Assembly: GCF_002303925.1 (NCBI RefSeq)
Contig: NZ_MRCS01000028.1
Span: 1-64,000 of the forward strand
Reading direction: 5' to 3'
Source of the DNA: Pseudomonas sp. ACN8
Lineage (GTDB): Bacteria > Pseudomonadota > Gammaproteobacteria > Pseudomonadales > Pseudomonadaceae
DNA length: 64,000 nucleotides
Below are positions 50,569 to 58,239 of this stretch, piece after piece. The translations under genes and the position numbers were made by a program. The notes under the pieces are model-generated. The model had not been told where the DNA came from, did not search any database, and saw only the letters and a list, made by a program, of their open reading frames with translations. How positions within the stretch are numbered: the stretch's first letter is position 1; each line of letters starts with the position of its first letter.

Positions 50569-51417
50569 ATGAAAGTCGAACAATTGACCTGCACCATCGG
50601 CGCCGAACTGATCGGCGTCAACCTGGCCGACGCGGTACATGACGACGGTCTGTTTGCCGAAATCCGCGCCCAGTTGCTCAAGCATCGCGTGGTGTTCCTG
50701 CGTGACCAGGACATCACCCGCGCCGAACACGTGGCCTTCGCCCGGCGCTTCGGCGAGCTGGAGGATCACCCGGTGGCCGGCAGCGATCCGGAGCATCCGG
50801 GTCTGGTGCAAATCTACAAGCGTCCGGACCAGCCGGCGGACCGCTACGAAAACTCCTGGCACAGCGACGCCACCTGGCGCGAAGCCCCGCCGATGGGCTG
50901 CGTACTGCGTTGCCTGGAGTGCCCGCCGGTGGGCGGCGACACCATGTGGGCCAACATGGTCGAGGCATACGCGCGCTTGCCCGAAGATGTGAAGGTGAAG
51001 ATCGCCGACCTGCGCGCCCGTCACAGCATCGAAGCCAGCTTCGGTGCGGCCATGCCGATCGAAAAACGCCTGGCGCTCAGGGAGAGATTTCCGGATGCCG
51101 AGCACCCGGTGGTGCGCACACATCCGGAAACCGGCGAGAAGGTGCTGTTCGTCAACGCCTTCGCCACGCACTTCAGCAACTACCACACCCCGGCGCGGGT
51201 GCGGTTCGGCCAGGACGCCAACCCCGGCGCGAGCGAGCTGCTGCGTTACCTGATCAGCCAGGCGTACATCCCCGAGTATCAAGTGCGCTGGCGCTGGAAG
51301 CCCAACAGCATCGCTATCTGGGACAACCGCAGTACCCAGCACTACGCCGTCATGGATTACCCGCCGTGCCATCGCAAGATGGACCGTGCCGGGATCATCG
51401 GCGACAAGACGTTCTGA
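50569..51417 (+). CDS. TauD/TfdA family 2-oxoglutarate-dependent dioxygenase
   Basis: A 282-residue Fe(II)/2-oxoglutarate oxygenase. The facial triad starts with His-x-Asp in NSWHSDATW, and the distal His is in WDNRSTQHYAVMDY, followed by the 2-oxoglutarate Arg region. RVVFLRDQDITRAEHVAFAR is typical of the family. Such enzymes open sulfonates, aryloxyacids or quaternary amines by hydroxylation. Next to a BKACE and a YeiH-type exporter it probably starts breakdown of a small organic acid. AAGGAG precedes the ATG. Confidence 0.93.
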   Translation: MKVEQLTCTIGAELIGVNLADAVHDDGLFAEIRAQLLKHRVVFLRDQDITRAEHVAFARRFGELEDHPVAGSDPEHPGLVQIYKRPDQPADRYENSWHSDATWREAPPMGCVLRCLECPPVGGDTMWANMVEAYARLPEDVKVKIADLRARHSIEASFGAAMPIEKRLALRERFPDAEHPVVRTHPETGEKVLFVNAFATHFSNYHTPARVRFGQDANPGASELLRYLISQAYIPEYQVRWRWKPNSIAIWDNRSTQHYAVMDYPPCHRKMDRAGIIGDKTF

Positions 51418-51519
51418 TCGAACGCCACCTGCAATCGCACTCGCGGCATTCGTATTCGTAAAAATGTCTGCCCGGCACGACCCCGGGTGGACGGAACAAT
51501 CATAAGAACTGGAGCAGCC

Positions 51520-52572
51520 ATGCAATTCTTCGACGATTCCCTGCACCCCGAAAACATGGAAAAGGTAGTCATCACCGTGGCCCCGTACGGCCCGGAGTGG
51601 ATGCCGGAAGACTTCCCGGAAGACATCCCGCTGACCATGGACGAGCAAGTCCAGAAAGCGGTCGAATGCTATGAAGCCGGCGCCACCGTGCTGCACCTGC
51701 ATGTGCGCGAACTGGACGGCAAGGGCTCCAAGCGCCTGTCGAAGTTCAACGAGCTGATCGCCGGTGTGCGTGAAGCCGTGCCAGACATGATCATCCAGGT
51801 CGGCGGCTCGATTTCCTTCGCTCCGGAAAGCGATGGCGAAGCGGCCAAGTGGCTGTCCGACGACACCCGCCACATGCTGGCCGAGCTGACGCCGAAACCG
51901 GATCAGGTCACCGTGGCAATCAACACCACGCAAATGAACATCATGGAGCTGTTGTATCCGGAATACCTGGAAGGCACCTCCCTGGCCAACCCGTTGTACC
52001 AGGCTGCCTACAGCGAAATGACCGTACCGGCAGGCCCGGCCTGGGTTGCGGAGCACCTCAAGCGCCTGATGGACAACGGCATCCAGCCACACTTCCAGCT
52101 GACCGGCATGCACGCCATGGAAAGCCTGGAGCGCCTGGTGCGCAAGGGCATCTACAAAGGTCCGCTTAACCTGACCTGGATCGGCATCGGCGGCGGTTTC
52201 GATGGCCCGAACCCGTTCAACTTCTTCAACTTCATCCACCGCGCGCCGGACGGTTGCACCCTGACCTCCGAATCGCTGCTCAAGAACGTCATGCCGTTCA
52301 ACACCATGTCGATGGCCATGGGCATGCACCCGCGTGTGGGCAACGAAGACACTATCATTGATCACAAGGGCGATCGTTTCGGCTCGGTTGCCCAGATCCA
52401 GCAAACCGTGCGCATTGCCCACGAACTGGGCCGTGAAATCGCCACCGGCAAGGAAGCCCGTGAGATCTACCGCATCGGCGTGCAGTACGAAACCATCGAA
52501 GAAACCCTGTTGGCCAACGGCATGGCCCCCAACCGCAAGGCTGGGCAGAAAGGTACTCCGCAACGCGGCTGA
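51520..52572 (+). CDS. BKACE family beta-keto acid cleavage enzyme (DUF849)
   Basis: A 350-residue TIM-barrel zinc enzyme of the 3-keto-5-aminohexanoate cleavage (BKACE) family. It condenses a beta-keto acid with acetyl-CoA to give acetoacetate and a CoA ester. Recognisable parts are TVLHLHVRELDGKGSKR with the metal His pair, MIIQVGGSI, and WIGIGGGFDGPNPF. Length is slightly above the family average (about 300) through N-terminal additions. GGAG precedes the ATG. The side chain of its keto acid is unknown; carnitine-derived and other acids are possible. Confidence 0.88.
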   Translation: MQFFDDSLHPENMEKVVITVAPYGPEWMPEDFPEDIPLTMDEQVQKAVECYEAGATVLHLHVRELDGKGSKRLSKFNELIAGVREAVPDMIIQVGGSISFAPESDGEAAKWLSDDTRHMLAELTPKPDQVTVAINTTQMNIMELLYPEYLEGTSLANPLYQAAYSEMTVPAGPAWVAEHLKRLMDNGIQPHFQLTGMHAMESLERLVRKGIYKGPLNLTWIGIGGGFDGPNPFNFFNFIHRAPDGCTLTSESLLKNVMPFNTMSMAMGMHPRVGNEDTIIDHKGDRFGSVAQIQQTVRIAHELGREIATGKEAREIYRIGVQYETIEETLLANGMAPNRKAGQKGTPQRG

Positions 52573-52577
52573 CCGAG

Positions 52578-52616
52578 GGTCGGGACGAGAGGCCGTGACC
52601 TCTCGTCCGCCCGACC
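52578..52616 (+). other. Long stem-loop between BKACE and transporter genes
   Basis: ACGAGAGG pairs with CCTCTCGT around CCGTGA, extended by GGTCGGG/CCCGACC outside. No T run follows. It may be a processing or mRNA-stability element inside the operon. Confidence 0.65.
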
Positions 52617-52664
52617 GTTACACGCTTGATAACAAAAATAAAACAAAGCTCTTGAGGAGGCTGC

Positions 52665-53996
52665 ATGGCCTTTCACCCAATAGCCGCTGACGATGACGAC
52701 TCCTGCGGAGTCGGCGTTGCGCGCCAATATGCCTGGATCGTCTTTGCCTTGACGTTCGGCCTGTTGATTTCCGATTACATGTCGCGTCAGGTGCTGAACG
52801 CGGTATTCCCGCTGCTCAAGACTGAGTGGGCGTTGAGTGACGGACAGCTCGGTCTGCTCAGCGGCATCGTTGCCCTGATGGTCGGCCTGCTGACGTTTCC
52901 CCTGTCGTTGATGGCCGACCGTTTCGGCCGGGTCAAGAGCCTGGCGCTGATGGCGTTCCTGTGGAGCGTCGCAACCCTGGGTTGCGCGCTGGCCCAGGAC
53001 TACCAGCAAATGTTCATCGCACGGTTCATGGTCGGCGTCGGCGAAGCCGCCTACGGCAGCGTGGGCATCGCGGTGGTGATTTCGGTGTTCCCCAAACACA
53101 TGCGGGCCACCCTGGCCAGTGCCTTCATGGCCGGCGGGATGTTCGGTTCGGTGTTGGGCATGGCTTTGGGCGGTGCGATTGCCGCCAAGCTGGGCTGGCG
53201 CTGGTCGTTCGCCGGCATGTCGCTGTTTGGCCTGTTTCTGGCGGTGCTTTACCCGCTGATCGTCAAGGAAGCGCGCATTGCGCCACAACGTGCCGCGCAG
53301 ATTGCGAACAAGACGGCTGCCGCGGTCAAGCGTCCGCTGCGCACGCTGTGGTCCAGCCGTTCGGTGGTGTCGACCTACATCGCCAGCGGTTTGCAGTTGT
53401 TCGTCGGCGGTACGGTGATGGTGTGGATTCCCAGCTACCTCAACCGCTACTACGACATGCCCACCGACAAGGCCGGTGGCATGGCGGCGATCATCGTGTT
53501 GTGCAGCGGCGCGGGGATGATCCTGTGCGGCATGCTCAGCGACCGCCTGTGTCGCAACTCGCCGGAGCGCAAGGTCAGCCTGGCCATTGGTTTTTGCCTG
53601 GGCAGTTGCCTGCTGCTGTCGGCGGCCTTTGCCTTGCACGCAGGGCCGGTGCAACTGGCGCTGATCTGCCTGGGCATGGCGATTGCCACCGGCACCACCG
53701 GCCCCGCCGGCGCGATGGTTGCCAACCTGACCCATTACTCCGTCCACGGTACGGCGTTCGCCACGCTGACCCTGGCCAATAACCTGCTGGGGCTGGCACC
53801 CGGGCCGTTCCTGACTGGCCGTGTGTCCGACCTCATCGGCCTGCATGCCGCTTTCCAATTAGTGCCGCTGGTCAGCCTCGCGGCGGCAGCGGTGTTCTTC
53901 TATGCCAAGTGTCATTACCACAAAGATATCGCCCGGCTTGAGGGTCAGAGCGTGCCTGAGCCCGTCAGTGCCGCCGGGATAGAGGTGAAGTTGTGA
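52665..53996 (+). CDS. MFS transporter
   Basis: A 443-residue MFS carrier with twelve predicted helices. Loop 2-3 has the family signature SLMADRFGRVKSLALMAFLW. The N-terminal DYMSRQVLNAVFPLL resembles aromatic/organic acid:H+ symporters and related catabolic carriers. The ATG has a strong GAGGAGG site. Position inside the catabolic operon suggests import of the substrate. Its TGA overlaps the GTG start of the next gene. Confidence 0.92.
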   Translation: MAFHPIAADDDDSCGVGVARQYAWIVFALTFGLLISDYMSRQVLNAVFPLLKTEWALSDGQLGLLSGIVALMVGLLTFPLSLMADRFGRVKSLALMAFLWSVATLGCALAQDYQQMFIARFMVGVGEAAYGSVGIAVVISVFPKHMRATLASAFMAGGMFGSVLGMALGGAIAAKLGWRWSFAGMSLFGLFLAVLYPLIVKEARIAPQRAAQIANKTAAAVKRPLRTLWSSRSVVSTYIASGLQLFVGGTVMVWIPSYLNRYYDMPTDKAGGMAAIIVLCSGAGMILCGMLSDRLCRNSPERKVSLAIGFCLGSCLLLSAAFALHAGPVQLALICLGMAIATGTTGPAGAMVANLTHYSVHGTAFATLTLANNLLGLAPGPFLTGRVSDLIGLHAAFQLVPLVSLAAAAVFFYAKCHYHKDIARLEGQSVPEPVSAAGIEVKL

Positions 53997-54655
53997 GTCG
54001 TCGTTTACGTATTGATGTGTTTTTCGATTTTATCTGCCCCTGGTGCCTGATCGGCAAGCGCCAACTGGAGCATGCGCAGGTGCAGTTTCGCAGTCGCCAT
54101 CCGGACGTGCAGATCACCACGGTGTGGCATGGCGTGCAGTTGCTGCCGCAGATACCGGTAGAAGGTGAACCTTTCGCCGATTTCTATCGCAAGCGCCTGG
54201 GCAATGCCGACGCGATGACCATGCGCCAGACCCAGGTACAACAGGCTGCCAGTGCAGTCGGACTGGCCATCGACCTCAGCCGTATCGAGACGATGCCCAA
54301 CACCGCGGACGCCCATCGCTTGTTCGAGCGTGCCAGCGCACTGGGCAACGCCAGTCAGCGTGAAATGTTGCTTGAACGGCTGTTCGCCGCTTATTTCTTC
54401 AGGCGCGAAAACCTCGCTTGCCGTGAGACCTTGCTCGCCATTGCCCGCTCCTGCGGCATCGCCCCGGACGGGGTGCTCGATTGCCTGACGGGCGATGCCA
54501 CGCCGTTTGAAGGATCCCCCGGCGCGACCAGTGGCGTGCCGAGCTTCAAGTTCGACAACCGCATGACGGTGATCGGCGCACAACCAGCCCAGGCGCTGCT
54601 CGGGGCCATGAACGAAGCCCTCAAGGAAAGTGATCGCGAGCGGCAGCCAGCATGA
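53993..54655 (+). CDS. DsbA family protein, FrnE / HCCA-isomerase-like
   Basis: A 220-residue thioredoxin-fold protein with FDFICPWCLIGKRQLEHA, carrying a CPWC motif near the N-terminus, and a helical insert. It resembles FrnE and 2-hydroxychromene-2-carboxylate isomerases; with CPWC intact it may be a cytoplasmic thiol oxidoreductase. It starts with GTG overlapping the MFS stop and its end overlaps the Rieske gene. Its part in the pathway is unknown; glutathione-linked isomerisation is one option. Confidence 0.87.
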   Translation: MSRRLRIDVFFDFICPWCLIGKRQLEHAQVQFRSRHPDVQITTVWHGVQLLPQIPVEGEPFADFYRKRLGNADAMTMRQTQVQQAASAVGLAIDLSRIETMPNTADAHRLFERASALGNASQREMLLERLFAAYFFRRENLACRETLLAIARSCGIAPDGVLDCLTGDATPFEGSPGATSGVPSFKFDNRMTVIGAQPAQALLGAMNEALKESDRERQPA

Positions 54656-54978
54656 CCCGGCGCATTCCCGTGCCGGCCGGCAAGCACCCGCCGGCCGGCG
54701 GCCGGGCGCTGTTCGAGTTCGAAGACAAAAGCCTGGCGCTGTTCAACGTCGACGGGCAGCTGTTTGCCATTGACGACAGCTGCCCGCACCAGGGTTCCTC
54801 GTTATGCGCAGGGCGTCTTGAGGGGCGGGTGATTCAATGCCTCGCCCATGGTTTGCGCTTCGATTTGCACAGCGGCTACCTGCTCAATTCCAGGCAGGTC
54901 AAAGTCACCAACTACCCGGTCGAGATCATCGACGGCCAGGCGTTTATCGTCATCGTTACCGAGGAGTCCGCGCCATGA
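54652..54978 (+). CDS. Rieske [2Fe-2S] ferredoxin-like protein
   Basis: A 108-residue single-domain Rieske protein. Cluster ligands are in DDSCPHQGSSLCAG (Cys and His) and IQCLAHGLRFDL (Cys and His). It is of the size of Rieske ferredoxins that feed ring-hydroxylating oxygenases or act in assimilation pathways. No terminal Rieske oxygenase lies here. It overlaps both neighbours by 4 bp. It could transfer electrons to the dioxygenase step or sense redox state. Confidence 0.92.
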   Translation: MTRRIPVPAGKHPPAGGRALFEFEDKSLALFNVDGQLFAIDDSCPHQGSSLCAGRLEGRVIQCLAHGLRFDLHSGYLLNSRQVKVTNYPVEIIDGQAFIVIVTEESAP

Positions 54979-55985
54979 GCGCCATTGCTCTTACCCGTAT
55001 CCACAGTCGCACGCGCGAACTGGCACCGGGGTTTATCGTCAGTCTGATTGTCGCGGCCGCCGCGTCGTTCCTGTCCGAGCACTACGGTGCGCCGGTCATG
55101 CTGTTTGCCTTGTTGCTGGGCATGGCCCTGAATTTTCTTGCCGATGACGGTCCCTGCAAGGCCGGCATCGAGTTCACCGCCCGCACCGTGCTGCGCATTG
55201 GCGTGGCGTTGCTGGGCATGCGCATCACCCTGGAGCAAATGGCCGCGCTGGGCTGGAAGCCTATAGCGCTGGTGGTGATCCTGGTGGTGGTGACCATCAG
55301 CGTGTCGGTGATCGCCGCCAAGGCCTTGGGCTTCCAGCGCCTGTTCGGCATGCTCACCGGCGGCGCGACGGCCATCTGCGGCGCCTCGGCGGCCCTGGCC
55401 CTGGCAGCGGCGCTGCCGAACCATCCGCAGAAAGAACGCGCCACACTGTTCACGGTCATTGGCGTGTCGGCGCTGTCGACGTTGGCGATGATCGTCTACC
55501 CGATGATCGCCAACTGGCTGGAGTTGTCGCCGCAGGTGGCGGGCGTGTTTCTCGGCGCCACGATCCACGACGTGGCCCAGGTGGTCGGCGCCGGCTACAG
55601 CATGTCGACCGAGACCGGTGACACCGCCACTGTGGTCAAGCTGATGCGTGTGGCGATGCTGCTGCCGGTGATCGTCACCGCCGCGATGATCACCCGCATG
55701 CAAGGCGCCGACCCGACCGGCAAGCGCCCGCCGCTGTTGCCGTGGTTCGCCGTCGGCTTTCTGATTCTGGCCTGTATCAACAGCACTGGCTGGATAGCGC
55801 CTGCGGTGCAAGGATCGGTCAACGAACTGTCGCGCTGGTGCCTGGTGATTTCCATCAGTGCCCTGGGCATGAAGACCCGGCTCAGGGAGCTGGCGGCGGT
55901 CGGGATCAAGCCGATTCTGCTGATGGTCGGGGAGACGGTGTTCCTGGTGGTGCTGGTGCTGTTGTTGCTGCGCTGGGGGCTCTGA
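54975..55985 (+). CDS. YeiH/UPF0324 family membrane protein, putative sulfate or sulfite exporter
   Basis: A 336-residue membrane protein with about ten helices. The family core is TGGATAICGASAALALAAAL and the second half LGATIHDVAQVVGAGYSMS, both hallmarks of YeiH (UPF0324). Members have been proposed to export sulfate or sulfite in organosulfonate degradation and are induced by sulfite. As last gene of the operon it hints that the substrate may carry sulfur. It overlaps the Rieske gene by 4 bp. Confidence 0.9.
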   Translation: MSAIALTRIHSRTRELAPGFIVSLIVAAAASFLSEHYGAPVMLFALLLGMALNFLADDGPCKAGIEFTARTVLRIGVALLGMRITLEQMAALGWKPIALVVILVVVTISVSVIAAKALGFQRLFGMLTGGATAICGASAALALAAALPNHPQKERATLFTVIGVSALSTLAMIVYPMIANWLELSPQVAGVFLGATIHDVAQVVGAGYSMSTETGDTATVVKLMRVAMLLPVIVTAAMITRMQGADPTGKRPPLLPWFAVGFLILACINSTGWIAPAVQGSVNELSRWCLVISISALGMKTRLRELAAVGIKPILLMVGETVFLVVLVLLLLRWGL

Positions 55986-56010
55986 ACATCGGCCAGGATT
56001 AAAACCTGAA

Positions 56011-56106
56011 GGAGCGAGCCTGCTCGCGAAAAATCCAAGAGCACCGCGGGGCATCTGTTTATACGCGTAATCGTTCACGACCATCGCGAGCAGGCTCGCT
56101 CCTACA
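56011..56106. repeat. REPIN (GAAGGAG/GTAGGAG class)
   Basis: Inverted REPs at 56011-56030 (outer end GGAGCGAG, degenerate) and 56082-56106 (CATCGCGA and CTCCTAC ends), with a 51-bp spacer, directly downstream of the YeiH gene. Confidence 0.87.
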
Positions 56107-56134
56107 AGGATTGCAGTTCCAATCTCGTGCTTTC

Positions 56135-56166
56135 GGCGACTGTGCCAGCAGTCGCCGTTTTTTTTT
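56135..56166 (+). terminator. Rho-independent terminator of the catabolic operon
   Basis: GGCGACTG and CAGTCGCC form a perfect 8-bp stem around TGCCAG, followed by nine T. It lies past the REPIN, so the operon mRNA would include the REPIN hairpin. Confidence 0.9.
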
Positions 56167-56175
56167 GCCGGGCTG

Positions 56176-57192
56176 TCAGGACGACTTCGTCCCAGCCTGT
56201 TTCTGCGCCCGCCACGTCGCCGGCGGCATGCCGAACTGGCTGATGAACCAACGGGTAAACGAACTCGCCATGGAGTAGCCCAGCATGTCGGCAATTCGAC
56301 TCAACGAGTAATTGGGGTTGTCCAGGTAACGCAGCACCAGGTCGCGGCGCACGTCGTTGATCACGTCGTTGAAGGCGCAGTTGTCGTCCTTGAGGCGGCG
56401 TTGCAGGGTGCGTACGTTCATGCCCTGGCTCTGCGCCACCTGTTCGATGGTGGCGCGCCCCATGGGCAGCAGCAGGTAGATGGCCTTGCGCACCTCGAAC
56501 AGCATCGAGGTGCCTTCGTGGTTCTGCAGCGAGTCGAGGTAGCTCTGGGCGTAGCGGGCCATGGCCGGGTCGGCATTGGGGTTGGTCATGTCCAGGCTGA
56601 TGTCGGGGCAGACGATGCCGTTGAACTCGCTGCCGAACTCCAGGTTGCAGCCGAACAGGCGGCGGTGCAGGTGCAGGTTGTCCGGTGGCTGGTGCATGAA
56701 GTTGACGCTGTAGGGATGCCAGTGTGAGCCCAGCAGGGCCGAGCACAGCCGGAACATCACGCCGATGGCCAGCTCCGTGGCCTGGCGGCTGGGCATCGGC
56801 GATTCGGTGACGACCTCTTCGCGGATAATCACCATCTTGCCGGCCTCCTCAATGAAGATGGCCAGCGAGTCATTCATCAGGTGCCGGTAATCCACCACGA
56901 CCTGCAAGGCATCGCGCAGGGTGCGCTGGTGGCTGAGCAGCAGGCTGACCACGCCGAAGTCCGAGAGCTGGCGCGACTCGGCCATGCTCAGGCCGAAGGT
57001 CTGGCAGCCGCTGGCGGTGGCCGAGTCTTCCAGCAAGCGGACGGCGGCATCGATCTGGATACGGTGTTCAGGGGCTTGCAGTTGGGCCCTGCTCAGGCCG
57101 ACAGCGGCCAGCACGTCGCGCGGGTTGAAACCCAGGTATTGGGTGACCTCCAGGTAGTTGGTCAAGACAGCGGCGCGAACAAGCTTGGTCAT
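56176..57192 (-). CDS. AraC family regulator with arabinose-binding-like N-terminus
   Basis: A 338-residue AraC-family regulator of the OruR/ArgR-like subgroup with the PF12625-type N-terminal domain (LEVTQYLGFNPRDVLAAVGL). The C-terminal HTH pair has NVRTLQRRLKDDNCAFNDVI and YSLSRIADMLGYSMASSFTR. Genes of this type often sit beside lipid or catabolic operons. It may control the operon to its left or, divergently, the hydrolase/DUF1302 set to its right. Its ATG is at 57192. Confidence 0.92.
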   Translation of the reverse strand: MTKLVRAAVLTNYLEVTQYLGFNPRDVLAAVGLSRAQLQAPEHRIQIDAAVRLLEDSATASGCQTFGLSMAESRQLSDFGVVSLLLSHQRTLRDALQVVVDYRHLMNDSLAIFIEEAGKMVIIREEVVTESPMPSRQATELAIGVMFRLCSALLGSHWHPYSVNFMHQPPDNLHLHRRLFGCNLEFGSEFNGIVCPDISLDMTNPNADPAMARYAQSYLDSLQNHEGTSMLFEVRKAIYLLLPMGRATIEQVAQSQGMNVRTLQRRLKDDNCAFNDVINDVRRDLVLRYLDNPNYSLSRIADMLGYSMASSFTRWFISQFGMPPATWRAQKQAGTKSS

Positions 57193-57548
57193 GCAAAAGT
57201 CTTCCCTGGGCCGATGGCGGTTGGCGTGAGCGTGGCGACTATATCCAGCGTATCAACAGTTGAACAGTTGTCATGTCGTTGATGGATTTCATGCTGTCCG
57301 GTCACTCATCTTCTACGCTGCATGGAACCACCGGCGCTCATCCGTTGATTACAGTGACCTTGCGCCAACCTGCGGGGTTTTTAGACCGGTGGTCGCACTG
57401 TCCAAGTGTCCGACAATTTGTCATCAAAAGAAAAGTGCCTGACGTCCAATGTAAAGCGCTTCGGGTGGGCGCTCTTTAATGTCGACACTACAAAAAGCCC
57501 CTGGCGAAAACAGCCAGTCGAGTTATCGAGAAAGCGAAGGTGTTGACC
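57193..57548. promoter_or_regulatory. Divergent control region between AraC and hydrolase genes
   Basis: A 356-bp non-coding gap. It holds a tandem direct repeat AACAGTTG at 57255-57262 and 57263-57270, upstream of the AraC gene, which could be a regulator site. I see no gene, terminator or REP in it. The short frames here are not gene-like. Confidence 0.4.
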
Positions 57549-58115
57549 GTGGACAAACTGCAAACTGCCGCCACCATTCTGATCGTTCCGGGTCTGCGCG
57601 AGCACGTGGCCGAACATTGGCAAACACTGCTTGCCGCCAGGCTGAGCAACGTGCGCAGTGTGGCGCCGCTTACAACCGACAAACTCGATTGCATGGCCCG
57701 TGTGCGGGCGATTCAACACGAACTCGAACAAATCGACGGCCCCGTGATTCTCGTGGCCCACAGCGCCGGCGTGCTGATGGTCGCGCACTGGGCGGCGCAC
57801 TACAGCCGTCCGATCAAGGGCGCTTTGCTGGCCGCGCCACCGGATCTCGATGCGGTCTGGCCGTCAAACTATCCATCGTCCGAAACCCTGCGTAGCCAGG
57901 GCTGGAATCCTCTGCCACAAAGCCCGCTGCCATTTCGCAGCATCGTGGCCGGCAGCACCAACGATCACCTGGCCAGTCTTGCCGCGGTCACCCGCATGGC
58001 GCAAGGCTGGGGCGCCGAATTGCTCAATCTGGGCGATGTCGGCCATCTCAATCCGGCCGCAGGATTTGGCCACTGGCAGCAAGCAGAAGCACTCATCCTG
58101 GAGCTGGATCGCTAG
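57549..58115 (+). CDS. Small serine hydrolase, RBBP9/YdeN type
   Basis: A 188-residue alpha/beta hydrolase. It starts AATILIVPGLREHVAEHWQT. The nucleophile elbow is VAHSAGVLMVAHW (GxSxG-like HSAG), and the C-terminal His is in GDVGHLNPAAGFG. This matches the RBBP9/YdeN group, whose substrates are poorly known. GAAGG lies eight bases before GTG at 57549; GTG at 57540 and TTG at 57543 are alternatives. It points into the DUF1302 operon 124 bp away. Confidence 0.85.
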   Translation: MDKLQTAATILIVPGLREHVAEHWQTLLAARLSNVRSVAPLTTDKLDCMARVRAIQHELEQIDGPVILVAHSAGVLMVAHWAAHYSRPIKGALLAAPPDLDAVWPSNYPSSETLRSQGWNPLPQSPLPFRSIVAGSTNDHLASLAAVTRMAQGWGAELLNLGDVGHLNPAAGFGHWQQAEALILELDR

Positions 58116-58239
58116 TACAAGGAGCTGGACTGGCAGTACGCCAACCGGCATTTGCCCTCATTCCTTAAACGCAAACCCGAAGAGGTTTGTGCGAGGGCGG
58201 CTGCGCTTAAAACAAAGACAAAAAGGCGGAGACAACGCA

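Noticed and set aside
50527..52563. 678-codon open frame antisense to the dioxygenase and BKACE genes
   Set aside because: It mirrors two clear genes in a GC-rich genome; its translation is His/Val/Gly-rich with no recognisable domain.
57479..57895. 138-codon plus-strand frame overlapping the small hydrolase gene
   Set aside because: It is in another frame from the hydrolase and gives an Arg/Gly-rich low-complexity translation.
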